DNA of 64,000 nucleotides, from positions 496,001 to 560,000 of the forward strand of contig NZ_QBKQ01000001.1 in assembly GCF_003054225.1 (NCBI RefSeq), given 5' to 3'. Of the stretch, positions 45,369-54,319 are shown in pieces (within the stretch, counting starts at the first letter, position 1; each line of letters starts with the position of its first letter). The stretch comes from Christiangramia gaetbulicola. GTDB lineage: Bacteria > Bacteroidota > Bacteroidia > Flavobacteriales > Flavobacteriaceae. A program made the translations under genes and the position numbers. The notes beneath the pieces were generated by a model, which worked only from the letters and a program-made list of their open reading frames with translations, did no database searches and was not told the DNA's origin.

Positions 45369-46556
45369 ATGAAAGCTAAAAATATTTTCTATGGATTTGA
45401 AAACCCAAAGAACAAAACCGTTTACCATCAAACTTCAGATTACATCTTTTCCAAATACAAATTGCGCTACAATGAAATTTCCCATGATTACGAATTACGA
45501 CTTTTAAATAATACTAAATGGCGAATATTGAATTTACAGTCTTTATTAATTGAACTTGAAAGTGAGGGCATAAAAATATCAATAGCTAAACTCGAAATCT
45601 TTATCAAATCTGATTTTATAGAGTCCTATAATCCTATGCGCGATTATTTTGAGAATTTACCGGAGTGGGACAAAGTTGATTGGATAAAAAAATATGCAGA
45701 ATTTGTCCCAGTAGAATTTGCGGACCAATTCCAATATCACTTTAAAAAGTTTTTAGTACGTGCTGTAAGATGTGCATTAGAACCTAATTATGTAAATAAA
45801 CAATGCTTTGTCTTGGTACATCCAGGTCAGAATTCTGGTAAAACTTCCTGGTGTAGAGACATTTGCCCACCTGGATTGAAGGCATATTATACTGAAGAAA
45901 TTGGCCGGGGAAAAGATGCAAACATTCAATTAACCAGGAATTTCCTAATTGTTTTTGATGATTTTGATGGTGAAAATAAAAAAGACTTGGGTTCGCGGAA
46001 AGCTATGATGTCCAAGATGAGAATCAACGAGAGACTACCTTATGATCGTAAAAATTCTAAACTCCCACGCATATGCTCATTTCTCGGATCTACTAACGAA
46101 TTCACATTTCTGAAAGATGAAACTGGCTCTGTTAGGTGGCTTTGTTTTGAATTGAAAGGTAAAATAGATTTCACTTATAAATCAGAAATAGATATAAATA
46201 GCATTTGGGCTCAGGCCTATTATTTAGCCTATAAGGATAAATCTTTTGAGCCAACCTTAACTCTGGAAGATATCCGATTAAATGAGATTCGAAATTCTAA
46301 ATACCGAGAATTATCTCAGGAAGAAGAAATTCTTACAAAGTACTATTACCCAGGAAAAGAAATGACTGATTTCTTAACTGCAACAGAAATTACCAATGAC
46401 CTTAATTCTCTCAATTTGTCTTTAAGTAAGATAAATATGGGAAGAGCACTTAGCGCTCAAAATTTTCCGAGAGTGAAACATCCAAAGCGACAACTGTATG
46501 GCTATTTGGCAAAACCTCTATTCAAAGTTAGCCCTTGGGAATTAGAAAATAAATAA
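45369..46556 (+). CDS. VapE-like replication ATPase/helicase
   Basis: A 395-residue protein of the virulence-associated E family. The P-loop is HPGQNSGKTSW (151-161), the Walker B is FLIVFDDFDGENKKD (about 192-206), then a sensor-like SFLGSTNEF and the arginine region VRWLCFEL. Upstream LPEWDKVDWIKKY is the conserved start of the domain. These SF3-like ATPases act in replication of phages and mobile islands. It lies upstream of an iteron-like array and a primase gene, so the three are probably one replication unit. Confidence 0.9.
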   Translation: MKAKNIFYGFENPKNKTVYHQTSDYIFSKYKLRYNEISHDYELRLLNNTKWRILNLQSLLIELESEGIKISIAKLEIFIKSDFIESYNPMRDYFENLPEWDKVDWIKKYAEFVPVEFADQFQYHFKKFLVRAVRCALEPNYVNKQCFVLVHPGQNSGKTSWCRDICPPGLKAYYTEEIGRGKDANIQLTRNFLIVFDDFDGENKKDLGSRKAMMSKMRINERLPYDRKNSKLPRICSFLGSTNEFTFLKDETGSVRWLCFELKGKIDFTYKSEIDINSIWAQAYYLAYKDKSFEPTLTLEDIRLNEIRNSKYRELSQEEEILTKYYYPGKEMTDFLTATEITNDLNSLNLSLSKINMGRALSAQNFPRVKHPKRQLYGYLAKPLFKVSPWELENK

Positions 46557-46567
46557 ATATTAAAATC

Positions 46568-46753
46568 ATCTTACCTATTTACCTAGATAAAGGTGGTTCC
46601 CTAAATATCAAGTATTTCAAATAGGTAAGATTAATGAATTAAAGTCACCTTCAGCTTACCTCAATTAGAGACCTTAGGTAAGACAGGCGACTTAATTAAT
46701 CATTGATTCCAACTACAAATAATTGATTATCAATACATAGGTAAGAAGGTAAT
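46568..46753. repeat. Iteron-like array, candidate replication origin
   Basis: The gap before the primase gene holds at least seven copies of AGGTAA or its complement TTACCT: TTACCTA at 46571 and 46579, AGGTAA at 46623, TTACCT at 46656, AGGTAA at 46676 and 46739, and AGGTAA at 46747. The first and third form a perfect 13-bp inverted repeat (ATCTTACCTATTT at 46568-46580, and complement at 46619-46631). Direct TAGGTAAGA copies are at 46622, 46675 and 46738. Placed between helicase and primase genes it looks like an origin or an operator array. Confidence 0.7.
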
Positions 46754-46768
46754 TTAAAATTTTAAAAT

Positions 46769-47623
46769 ATGAAAAAAAAGATAAATTGTGAGTCAGCCAA
46801 AAAAATCGACTTACTTGATTTACTGCAACAATTGAATGCAGTATGTAAAAGAGAAAATAATAATGAAGCCTGGTTTCTCAGTCCTTTCCGCAACGAAACT
46901 AAACCCTCTTTTAAAGTTTCAAAAAGATTAAATAAATGGTATGATCACGGGGAAGGAATCGGGGGAAACCCTATTGACTTGATTACCCATTTAAAAAATT
47001 GCTCAGTAAGCAGTGCATTAAGCTTTTTGGGCGAGGGTTCTTTTTCTTTTCAACAGCAGAAAATTTCAAGAGGAAAAGAGGAATTTAAGTATGAAGTCCT
47101 TAAAGAACAGAATTTACAGAATAGAGCGTTATTAAATTATCTGAAATCCAGAGGTATATCTCAAACTATAGCAAAAACCTATTGTTTTGAAGTTTACTTT
47201 AAGTGCCAGGGTAAGAATTACTTCGCCATTGCATTCAGAAACAATTCAGGTGGTACAGAGCTTCGCAATAAATATTTTAAAGGTTGTAAAGGCGCAAAAG
47301 ATATTACCACTATAAATAACAACTCACACACAGTAAAAATTTTCGAAGGTTTTATAGACTTCCTTACTTATCAGGATTATTTTTCCTTCAATTCAAATGC
47401 TTCTGATTTTATCATTTGTAATTCCACAGCATTAGTTCGAAAAGCAACTCCCCTCCTAAAAAATTATAACTCTATAGAGATATTCTTTGATAATGATGAT
47501 GCCGGTAGACGTGGTTTCAATTTCCTAAAGAGTTGTAGAACAAACGTCATAGACAATAGTCAGAAATACAAAGATTTCAAGGACTTAAATGAATTTATCA
47601 TGAATTCTCAACCTCATAAATAA
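46769..47623 (+). CDS. DNA primase-like protein (CHC2-type and Toprim)
   Basis: A 284-residue protein. Residues about 35-95 resemble the primase zinc-finger domain (FLSPFRNETKPSFKVS, then WYDHGEGIGGNPIDLI) though the cysteines of the finger are not in the usual places. A Toprim domain follows, with the Glu in VKIFEGFIDFL (about 190) and the acidic DNDDAG (about 248). It would make primers for the island's replication. Confidence 0.88.
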   Translation: MKKKINCESAKKIDLLDLLQQLNAVCKRENNNEAWFLSPFRNETKPSFKVSKRLNKWYDHGEGIGGNPIDLITHLKNCSVSSALSFLGEGSFSFQQQKISRGKEEFKYEVLKEQNLQNRALLNYLKSRGISQTIAKTYCFEVYFKCQGKNYFAIAFRNNSGGTELRNKYFKGCKGAKDITTINNNSHTVKIFEGFIDFLTYQDYFSFNSNASDFIICNSTALVRKATPLLKNYNSIEIFFDNDDAGRRGFNFLKSCRTNVIDNSQKYKDFKDLNEFIMNSQPHK

Positions 47624-47651
47624 TTAATTAAACAGAGTGGCATTTCAAGAG

Positions 47652-47682
47652 GTGTGCTTGTGGCCCAAAGGCCAAAACACAC
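47652..47682. other. Candidate oriT hairpin upstream of mobC
   Basis: An imperfect inverted repeat (GTGTGCTTGTGGCC at 47652-47665 and GGCCAAAACACAC at 47670-47682, loop CAAA) in the 101-bp gap right before mobC and the relaxase. Hairpins next to the nick site lie upstream of mob genes in Bacteroidetes elements. No nick motif is certain. Confidence 0.55.
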
Positions 47683-47724
47683 TCTTGTTTTGCTCATTCT
47701 ATTCACAAAAAGAAAACAAAAAAA

Positions 47725-48021
47725 ATGAAACAAGTAGTTACAAAATTTCGATGTACCATTTTTGAAAAAAAACTTATAAGAATAAAAGCCAAAAATGCTT
47801 CTTTAAGTGTTAGTGAATATTGCAGAAGATCAGCTATGGATAAAAAAGTCGTTCAAAGGTTAACCGAAGAGGAAATTGAAATATATCAGAATCTGGTAAC
47901 ATTCCACAACAACTTCAAATGGATTGGTAATATGTTTAGGAAAAAAGATCCAGGTCTAACCAAGGCGGTATATGATTTAGCTGATGAAATAAAAGAACAA
48001 TTAAAAAAATTAAATAAATGA
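47725..48021 (+). CDS. MobC-like mobilization accessory protein
   Basis: A 98-residue protein with a ribbon-helix-helix-like N-terminus (KFRCTIFEKKLIRIKAKNASLSVSEYCRRSAM, about 6-38) and a helical C-terminus, matching Bacteroidetes MobC/MobA relaxosome proteins. It binds oriT and helps the relaxase. It overlaps the relaxase gene by 4 bp. Confidence 0.88.
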   Translation: MKQVVTKFRCTIFEKKLIRIKAKNASLSVSEYCRRSAMDKKVVQRLTEEEIEIYQNLVTFHNNFKWIGNMFRKKDPGLTKAVYDLADEIKEQLKKLNK

Positions 48022-48851
48022 TAAGTAAAGCCTCTTGTTTATCCCACACTAAAGCTTCCATTAAATATGGATGGAACAATGAAAAAGACGCTGAAATTGT
48101 GTTTAATCAAAATTTAATAGGAGATAATCCTGCAGAGATCTCAAAGGAATTTGCAATGATTCAGCGATTGAATACGGTTTGTATTAAAAATACTATAAGT
48201 ATTGTAATAAGTCCCTGCATAGAAGATAAAGAAAAATTGAATAAGCGATTGTTGAAAAACATTTGTGAACGGTTTATGGAGAAACTTCAATTTGGTGATC
48301 GTCAAGCCATAGGATTCACCCACAACGACAAAGCACATTTGCATATTCACCTTTACTGTAACCGCATCAATTTTCAAGGTAAGGCTTATAATGATTCATT
48401 TATTAGCAAGGAATGTCAGAGAATTGCAAAAGAAATAGCAAAAGAGTTGAATCTTACTACTGTCGAGGAAATTCAAATAAGGAAAAGAAACAAAACAAAA
48501 GCCGTACGAAATGAAATCCTTAAAAATCATCAATCGGTAATAAAGAAAAAACCGAAAACTATAGATGAATATTTCAAACTTTTAAAACAAAAGGAAATTG
48601 AAGTCAGACCGATTATCAATAAATCAAACCAGTTGCAAGGATTCCGATACAAATTCAAAAACTCAGAATTCAAAGGCAGCGAAGTAAATTGGAAATTGAC
48701 AGGTTCTAATTTAATTAAAGAATTATTTCTTGACTCGAAAACTATTAAAAACAGGAAAATTGAAATAGGGTCTGACCTTTATAGTTTACATCCTAGTCTA
48801 GAAAAGGCGTTAAAACGCGATAACGGAAATAACAGAGGAATAAATAGATAA
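48018..48851 (+). CDS. Relaxase/mobilization nuclease (MobB-like)
   Basis: A 277-residue MOBP-type relaxase. The metal-binding HxHxH is HLHIH at 107-111 within FTHNDKAHLHIHLYCNRI. The usual catalytic Tyr would be in the N-terminal part (Tyr17 in SIKYGWN is a candidate). A basic C-terminus follows. It nicks oriT and leads the strand into the recipient. Shorter than many relaxases and without a helicase domain, as usual for mobilizable elements. Confidence 0.9.
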   Translation: MISKASCLSHTKASIKYGWNNEKDAEIVFNQNLIGDNPAEISKEFAMIQRLNTVCIKNTISIVISPCIEDKEKLNKRLLKNICERFMEKLQFGDRQAIGFTHNDKAHLHIHLYCNRINFQGKAYNDSFISKECQRIAKEIAKELNLTTVEEIQIRKRNKTKAVRNEILKNHQSVIKKKPKTIDEYFKLLKQKEIEVRPIINKSNQLQGFRYKFKNSEFKGSEVNWKLTGSNLIKELFLDSKTIKNRKIEIGSDLYSLHPSLEKALKRDNGNNRGINR

Positions 48852-48853
48852 GT

Positions 48854-49303
48854 ATGGCAAAAATTGAAGAAATAGTCGGTTTAATGACCGAAGAAATTGC
48901 TGAATTCAGAACATCAGTAGAAAAATTAGCTGAGATAAATAAAAAACTATCTCAAATGAAAGTAAAGCTAGATTTAGATGATGTAAAAAACACTTTAACT
49001 AAAAACCTTGAGGAGCAGAATAAAAAACAGGAAAGATGCCTTTGTCATCTTCAAGAAGTAGTAACAAAAACTGTAGATTCTCAAGAACAACCACGCTGGA
49101 TGATTATCTCTAAATTATCTCTTGCTCTGCTATCCTTGCTTTTTGTATCCTATTCAATTTATAAAATCAGTTCTATCCCAGATATAGAAAAGGCAGCATA
49201 TGATAAAGGCCAGGAGCAGGTTCTAACTCATGTTAAAAAATTTCTCAGCGAGAATAAAGATGCTAGTCACATTTATAATGAATGGTTAACCAAGAGCAAT
49301 TGA
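48854..49303 (+). CDS. Coiled-coil membrane protein of the mobilization operon
   Basis: A 149-residue protein: coiled-coil N-terminal half (about 5-70, rich in Glu/Lys/Leu), one membrane segment (about 82-101, KLSLALLSLLFVSYSIY) and a short tail. It starts 2 bp after the relaxase stop. Proteins of this shape follow relaxase genes in other Bacteroidetes elements; it may tie the relaxosome to the membrane. Function unproven. Confidence 0.75.
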   Translation: MAKIEEIVGLMTEEIAEFRTSVEKLAEINKKLSQMKVKLDLDDVKNTLTKNLEEQNKKQERCLCHLQEVVTKTVDSQEQPRWMIISKLSLALLSLLFVSYSIYKISSIPDIEKAAYDKGQEQVLTHVKKFLSENKDASHIYNEWLTKSN

Positions 49304-49366
49304 TCATTAAACCTAATTAATTCCTTTTTAATTAGAGACTTCACCTCTTTTTTCTTTAGCAAAACT

Positions 49367-49437
49367 AGCCAGTTCATTTTGATAAGCGCCTTAAAGCCGC
49401 GATGCTTTTTACACGCTTTTATCATAATGAATTGGCT
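49367..49437. repeat. Long imperfect palindrome in the island
   Basis: Arms at 49367-49388 (AGCCAGTTCATTTTGATA plus AGCG) and 49414-49437 pair with only a few mismatches and one 2-base bulge around a 25-base centre. The pairing may extend outward to about 49358 and 49448 (GCAAAAC and GTTATGC). It lies in the 192-bp gap after the mobilization genes, and no gene is there. Confidence 0.8.
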
Positions 49438-49495
49438 TTTCTGTTATGCACGAAAAAAAAATGTTGAAATTTTAATTAATTAAAACCTGAATATT

Positions 49496-50014
49496 ATGAA
49501 AGATCAGAATTCTAAAAAATGTTTAACTAATCAAGAGATTATGGAGCATATTATGAATGATATAGAGAAAATTGATATCGGCAGATTTGATTATATCTAC
49601 ATCCCAAATAAATCCGATTTTACTAAAGCAATGACACACTCAATACTAGAAACATGTAAAAGACTCGATTTGAGAGTCGTACGAGAGGTAGATATCAAAA
49701 TGCCAGAACATATAAGAATAGCCCACAAAAGAAAGACCTGCATTGGGAAAGTAGATTTCATAATAATTAACCCCGATGAGAAAGATATTGCGATTGAATT
49801 AGATAGTTCTAATAAGCAATACAATTACAAAAAACTGGAGGTATCTGCAGAGATTGGCTACAAGGCCGTTTGGATCGTATGGAAAAGAAATACATCTGGT
49901 AAACCCTACAAGTCTTCTTATAAGGATGATCATAGCCAAAAAAATCATGAATTAGGATTTGTGAACAATAACGTAAGTATTTTAAGACACACTTTTCATC
50001 CCAAACTGAAATAG
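49496..50014 (+). CDS. Hypothetical protein, possible nuclease-like fold
   Basis: A 172-residue basic soluble protein. The central part GKVDFIIINPDEKDIAIELDSSNKQYNYKKL (about 93-123) has the layout of a PD-(D/E)xK core: an Asp after a strand, then a strand ending E-x-D with a nearby Lys. This is only a resemblance, and the usual final Lys is replaced by Asp. Followed by a good terminator; it is in the same direction as the mobilization genes. Confidence 0.65.
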   Translation: MKDQNSKKCLTNQEIMEHIMNDIEKIDIGRFDYIYIPNKSDFTKAMTHSILETCKRLDLRVVREVDIKMPEHIRIAHKRKTCIGKVDFIIINPDEKDIAIELDSSNKQYNYKKLEVSAEIGYKAVWIVWKRNTSGKPYKSSYKDDHSQKNHELGFVNNNVSILRHTFHPKLK

Positions 50015-50022
50015 AAGGCCTA

Positions 50023-50053
50023 GGCTCTTTCTACTAGGAAAGAGTCTTTTTTT
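50023..50053 (+). terminator. Terminator after the nuclease-like gene
   Basis: A 9-bp stem with one G-T pair (GGCTCTTTC / GAAAGAGTC, loop TACTAG) followed by seven T. Confidence 0.85.
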
Positions 50054-50265
50054 GTTGATTTTGATGATATGCATTTAACAATCATTCAACACATTTTACT
50101 TGTCTAGTTCCAGATATTATTAATATAAAAAACCCCATAATATAATATTTATTGAATATTATATTAATGGATTAATATTTTAAAGCTTTATAGTATAAAA
50201 CCTATTCAACCTTAAAACAGAAAAAAATTTATATCGACCCAAGTCCCAATTTAGAATCTCAGAAG

Positions 50266-50550
50266 ATGATTGAAATGTATTTCACAATTAAAACCATTAA
50301 TGATATTGAGGGCTTTGTTTATTCGGAAGAGGAATTTTTAAAGAAGTTTAAAAACGGCTATCCTTTCAATGATTTAAGAACTGCGAAATATTACGCCATT
50401 TATAAAGACCGATGTCACAACCAGGAATTTGAGATTATTATCAATAGCAGGACTCTACTATATGAACATCTAAACTCACCTATTGCTATCTGCAACGGAT
50501 GTAATATTACTCAATCTACAAATGACTCCATATTTAATTCGTCTGTATAG
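50266..50550 (+). CDS. Hypothetical protein, 94 residues
   Basis: A small soluble protein with mixed composition (MIEMYFTIKTINDIEGFVYSEEEFL start). Not recognised. It is the last plus-strand gene of the island and converges with the metal-efflux cargo. The 211 bases before it are very AT-rich, with an AATATTATATTAATGG-like segment and no clear promoter. Confidence 0.45.
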   Translation: MIEMYFTIKTINDIEGFVYSEEEFLKKFKNGYPFNDLRTAKYYAIYKDRCHNQEFEIIINSRTLLYEHLNSPIAICNGCNITQSTNDSIFNSSV

Positions 50551-50605
50551 TTCCCATTTTTTTCATTATGTAATAGGCATTTTGATGTATGATTTTTTTC
50601 CAGAT

Positions 50606-51397
50606 TTACCTTGATAATTTCAATATTTTAATTGCCCCACGCATCACAAATGTGAAGACAATACCGCCAATGATCAAATCTGGCCATTTACTTCCTAAAA
50701 AATAAACCAAAACACCCGCCAAAATTACTCCGCCGTTCACGATAATATCATTTGAAGTAAAAATGGCACTGGCTTGCATGTGGACTTCGTTACTTTTAGC
50801 TTTGTTGATTAGCCATAATGAGATTAAGTTTCCGGCAAGTGCCAAAGAAGAAATAATAATCATCCACTGGAATAAAGGAGTTTCACTACTCATAAAAAAC
50901 CTGCGCAAGACTTCTGTAAATCCAAGAGTCGCCAGTAACATTTGAAAGTACCCACTAAATTTTGCGACCTTCTTTTTTCTTGAAACTGCACCACCTACTG
51001 CAAATAAACTCAGCGCATATACTATCGAATCTGCCAGCATATCAAGAGAATCGGCGATAAGGCCCATCGAAGAAGATATCCAACCCGTAATCATTTCAAC
51101 AAGAAAAAACCCAAAATTAATACCCAACACCCACCAAAGAATATTTTTTTGTTTGGTTTCGTTTTCCATAACTGGAACTTCCGCCTCTTCTGATCCTATA
51201 AATTTATCACCCAATTTTAATTCTGAAATCGAGGAATGAATGTCTTCAATCCCTTCATGATGATATACTTCAAGTTTTCTATTGGGGATATCAAAATCAA
51301 GATACTTTATCTGTTCATAAGATTCTAGTTTCATCCTGATCATCTGCTCCTCGGAGGGGCAGTCCATTTGACTGACTATGAAGGTACTTTTGTTCAT
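50606..51397 (-). CDS. Cation diffusion facilitator with N-terminal metal-binding-like domain
   Basis: A 263-residue protein. Residues 1-70 resemble a heavy-metal-associated domain (SQMDCPSEEQMIRMKLES with one Cys), then six hydrophobic segments with the CDF pattern DSLDMLADSIVYALSLFAVG (about 113-132) in membrane helix 2. In the later helix the usual His is replaced (HMQASAIFTSND). It exports divalent metal from the cytoplasm. It overlaps the ATPase gene by 4 bp and is the last gene of the cargo. Confidence 0.85.
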   Translation of the reverse strand: MNKSTFIVSQMDCPSEEQMIRMKLESYEQIKYLDFDIPNRKLEVYHHEGIEDIHSSISELKLGDKFIGSEEAEVPVMENETKQKNILWWVLGINFGFFLVEMITGWISSSMGLIADSLDMLADSIVYALSLFAVGGAVSRKKKVAKFSGYFQMLLATLGFTEVLRRFFMSSETPLFQWMIIISSLALAGNLISLWLINKAKSNEVHMQASAIFTSNDIIVNGGVILAGVLVYFLGSKWPDLIIGGIVFTFVMRGAIKILKLSR

Positions 51398-53940
51398 TTT
51401 TTATAAGCTAAAAGTCTTAATGCATTAAATACTACCAAAAGTGTGGAACCTTCGTGTATAACTACCGCTACTCCAATATTTGCGAAACCAAAAATTGTTG
51501 CGGGGATAAGCAAAGCCACAATTCCAAGACTTACCCATAGATTCTGCTTAATAATTGCTTTAGCTTTTCTACTTAATCCAATAGCAAAGGGAAGGGTTTC
51601 CAATTTATCGGCCATAAGAGCAATATCAGCGGTTTCTAAGGCAACATCACTTCCCGCAGCACCCATAGCGATTCCTACGGTGCTATTTGCCATGGCAGGC
51701 GCATCGTTAACACCATCGCCTACCATTGCTACTTTAGATTCTTTCTTTTTCAGTTTTTTTATAGCTTCTACCTTTTCTTCCGGCAATAAACTACCCCAGG
51801 CATCGGTCAATCCTATTTCTTCTGCCACAGCGTCTGCTACCTTCTGGTTATCACCGGTAAGCATGATCATTCGTTTAATTCCTATTTCCTTCAATTCAGA
51901 AAGGGTCTTCTTTGCTGCCTCCCGTGGGGTGTCCATTAATGCAATGATGCCTATATATTTTTCATTCTTACGAAGAAGCATCGTGGTGTTTCCACCACCT
52001 TCGAGATCGCGTACTTTTGTAATTATTTCTTCCGAAGGATTAGTATCATTTAGTTCTTCATATAGATCCAAATTACCAACATAGATCTTATCATTTCCCA
52101 AAGTTGCTTTAATACCTTTTCCTAACACGGCTTCCAGATTGGAAGCATCCGGGCTTTCCTCGCCTTCCAGGCGCTCCTTTCCATCACGAACTACTGCTTT
52201 GGCCAGGGGATGATCACTTAAACTTTCTACGGCTACTGCTATTTTGAGAAGTTCATTTTCTGAAATATCCCCAAGTTGTACTACTTGCGTAAGTTTTGGC
52301 TTTCCTTCCGTTAGAGTGCCGGTCTTATCAAAGGCGAGGGCGGTCAATTCTCCCAAATCCTCTAGTGGTCGGCCTCCTTTAATTAATACACCACCACGGG
52401 CCGCTCTGGCCACTCCACTCAATACAGCACTCGGGGTCGAGATTGCCAACGCACAGGGACTTGCAGCTACCAGTACCGCCATTGCCCTGTAAAAGCTGGC
52501 GCTAAAGGGTTCGTCAATAACTAAAAAAGCGAACAAAAGAATTCCGACCAAAATAAGAACGGATGGCACAAAATATTTTTCGAATTTATCGGTGAGCAAC
52601 TGGGTAGGCGATTTTTGAGTCTGAGCTTCGTTAACCAGTTTCACCAACCGGGAAAGCGTTGAATCTTTGGCTGCTTTGATAACTTTAATCTCCAAAGTAT
52701 TGTTCCCATTGATCGTTCCTGCAAAAACGCGGTTTTCATCTTTGATATCATCTACCTCAGAGTAATCCTTCTCAACATTTTCTACGGGAACTTTATCTAC
52801 CGGTACACTCTCCCCGGTTATTGGAGCCTGGTTTACACTACTCTGCCCGTCTACCACTACGCCATCTGCTGATATTTTACTATTTGGTTTTACGACAATG
52901 ATATCTCCAATAGTGAGTTTTTCGATACCAACTTCTTCCGTTTTACCATTTTTCTTAACCAAAGCTGTTTTTGGTGCCAATTCTGCCAATGCGGCTATAG
53001 ATTTGCGTGCTTTGTTCATTGCATAATGCTCCAGGGCATGCCCCAGGCTGAAGAGAAATAATAATAATGCCCCTTCTGCCCATTCTCCCAAAATAGCTGC
53101 TCCAATAGCTGCGACCAGCATGAGAAAATCAATTTCAAATCCACCTTTGGCTACGGTTTCCACAGCTTCTTTAGCAGTATAAAATCCTCCAAAGAAATAG
53201 GCTCCTATATAAAGTGCAAGGCTAATCCATTGGGGAACTGATTCTACAAAGGATAATCCAAAACCTATTCCTAACAAAACACCACAAATAATAGCAAAAA
53301 TAAGCTCTGTATTTTTCCCAAAAATACCTCCGTGTGCGTGGGAATGTTCTTCACCTGCCCCGTGGCTATCAGCCTCTTCATGATTCAGTTCATCTTCAAC
53401 TTCATGCTGATGTTCCTGGATCATCTCATTTTCTTTATTTAATTCATCAGAGGTTTTTTCCGAAGATTTAAAGCCGTTGTCATGACCAGAGGAACTTTTC
53501 TTGACTTGTAGGTTTTCTTTTTTAAGCTTTGTAGTTATCTCATCAAAACTTGTTTCTCGTTTATCATATTCTAAACGGATCATTCCTCCGGCATTGGCGG
53601 AACCTTCCAAAACACCATTGGTATTTAGCAGACTCTTTTCTATAGTTCTTGCATGTCGGGTATGTCTAATCCCCTCAACCTCTATAAGAAAATGTCCATA
53701 TTTCTCGGTAATTTCAGCCCCGGTTCTTTCTGCCAATGATTGAATGCGGTCAATAGAAATAATGTCGGGATCATAATGAAAACACAGTTGTGGCACCGTA
53801 TCTTCCTGATCGTCTTTTATATGCACTTTATCAAGACCTTCCTTGGCTTCTAATTCCTCAATGAGCCTTTGCACACAGGTATCTTTTTCATTTGGCACCT
53901 GAGGTAGCAGTACCGGAATTTTGAGTTGTAATTTTTTCAT
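51394..53940 (-). CDS. P1B-type heavy-metal ATPase (P1B-4-like)
   Basis: An 848-residue metal pump. Two N-terminal HMA-like domains are degenerate: the first has a single Cys (DTCVQRL), the second HTRHART instead of CxxC. A His-rich linker (HSHAHGG region) follows at about 185-210. The membrane motif is SPC (AASPCALAIS) rather than CPC, and the last helix has HEGST; with DKTGT and GDGVNDAPAM these mark the P1B-4 group that moves Co, Zn, Cd or Fe. The frame is open to 54063, but that start overlaps the preceding gene; the ATG at 53940 is 13 bp after its stop. Confidence 0.9.
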   Translation of the reverse strand: MKKLQLKIPVLLPQVPNEKDTCVQRLIEELEAKEGLDKVHIKDDQEDTVPQLCFHYDPDIISIDRIQSLAERTGAEITEKYGHFLIEVEGIRHTRHARTIEKSLLNTNGVLEGSANAGGMIRLEYDKRETSFDEITTKLKKENLQVKKSSSGHDNGFKSSEKTSDELNKENEMIQEHQHEVEDELNHEEADSHGAGEEHSHAHGGIFGKNTELIFAIICGVLLGIGFGLSFVESVPQWISLALYIGAYFFGGFYTAKEAVETVAKGGFEIDFLMLVAAIGAAILGEWAEGALLLFLFSLGHALEHYAMNKARKSIAALAELAPKTALVKKNGKTEEVGIEKLTIGDIIVVKPNSKISADGVVVDGQSSVNQAPITGESVPVDKVPVENVEKDYSEVDDIKDENRVFAGTINGNNTLEIKVIKAAKDSTLSRLVKLVNEAQTQKSPTQLLTDKFEKYFVPSVLILVGILLFAFLVIDEPFSASFYRAMAVLVAASPCALAISTPSAVLSGVARAARGGVLIKGGRPLEDLGELTALAFDKTGTLTEGKPKLTQVVQLGDISENELLKIAVAVESLSDHPLAKAVVRDGKERLEGEESPDASNLEAVLGKGIKATLGNDKIYVGNLDLYEELNDTNPSEEIITKVRDLEGGGNTTMLLRKNEKYIGIIALMDTPREAAKKTLSELKEIGIKRMIMLTGDNQKVADAVAEEIGLTDAWGSLLPEEKVEAIKKLKKKESKVAMVGDGVNDAPAMANSTVGIAMGAAGSDVALETADIALMADKLETLPFAIGLSRKAKAIIKQNLWVSLGIVALLIPATIFGFANIGVAVVIHEGSTLLVVFNALRLLAYKK

Positions 53941-53953
53941 ATCCCTATTGGTT

Positions 53954-54304
53954 TTAAATCCATCTTTTAGCCTCTTCCTTTTCGGTAAGGTCGAAATATT
54001 TAACTTCCGAATTTGTAAAAACATCAGTAGCTCTCGCCGCCCATTGCTGCCATTCTTTTTCACCTACAATAGCCATTTTTCCGTAATCGGAAATATGGGC
54101 GGCATCAACTTTTAAATCTGCCCAGATGCCCTTGAGATCATAGCCCTCAAAGTCAACCAGCTCAAAAAAGAAATCCACCTTATCCCCATTTTCGACAATA
54201 TTATGTATCAAGGGATGAATTTTCTCTATATCCTCCTTAGATATTTTACCATTGATAGTAGCGGATATCAAATTGCTTTTTTCCGTTTTGGTTATATGGA
54301 TCAT
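53954..54304 (-). CDS. SpoIIAA/STAS-like protein
   Basis: A 116-residue protein of the SpoIIAA-like family (IHITKTEKSNLISATINGKISKEDIEKIHPLIHNIVENGDKVDFFFELVDFEG pattern). Related small proteins are found next to metal or stress genes in many bacteria; a role in lipid or metal stress is guessed but not proven. It lies between a CDF gene (15 bp) and the ATPase (13 bp) in the same operon. Confidence 0.8.
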   Translation of the reverse strand: MIHITKTEKSNLISATINGKISKEDIEKIHPLIHNIVENGDKVDFFFELVDFEGYDLKGIWADLKVDAAHISDYGKMAIVGEKEWQQWAARATDVFTNSEVKYFDLTEKEEAKRWI

Positions 54305-54319
54305 AGTTATTTCTGTCTT

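Noticed and set aside
49358-49448. Palindrome considered as an integron attC site
   Set aside because: The outer 7-mers do not fit the RYYYAAC / GTTRRRY core and no integron integrase or cassette array is nearby.
53941-54063. Upstream start of the P-type ATPase
   Set aside because: It overlaps the SpoIIAA-like gene; the ATG at 53940 follows that gene by 13 bp and begins the metal-binding domain.
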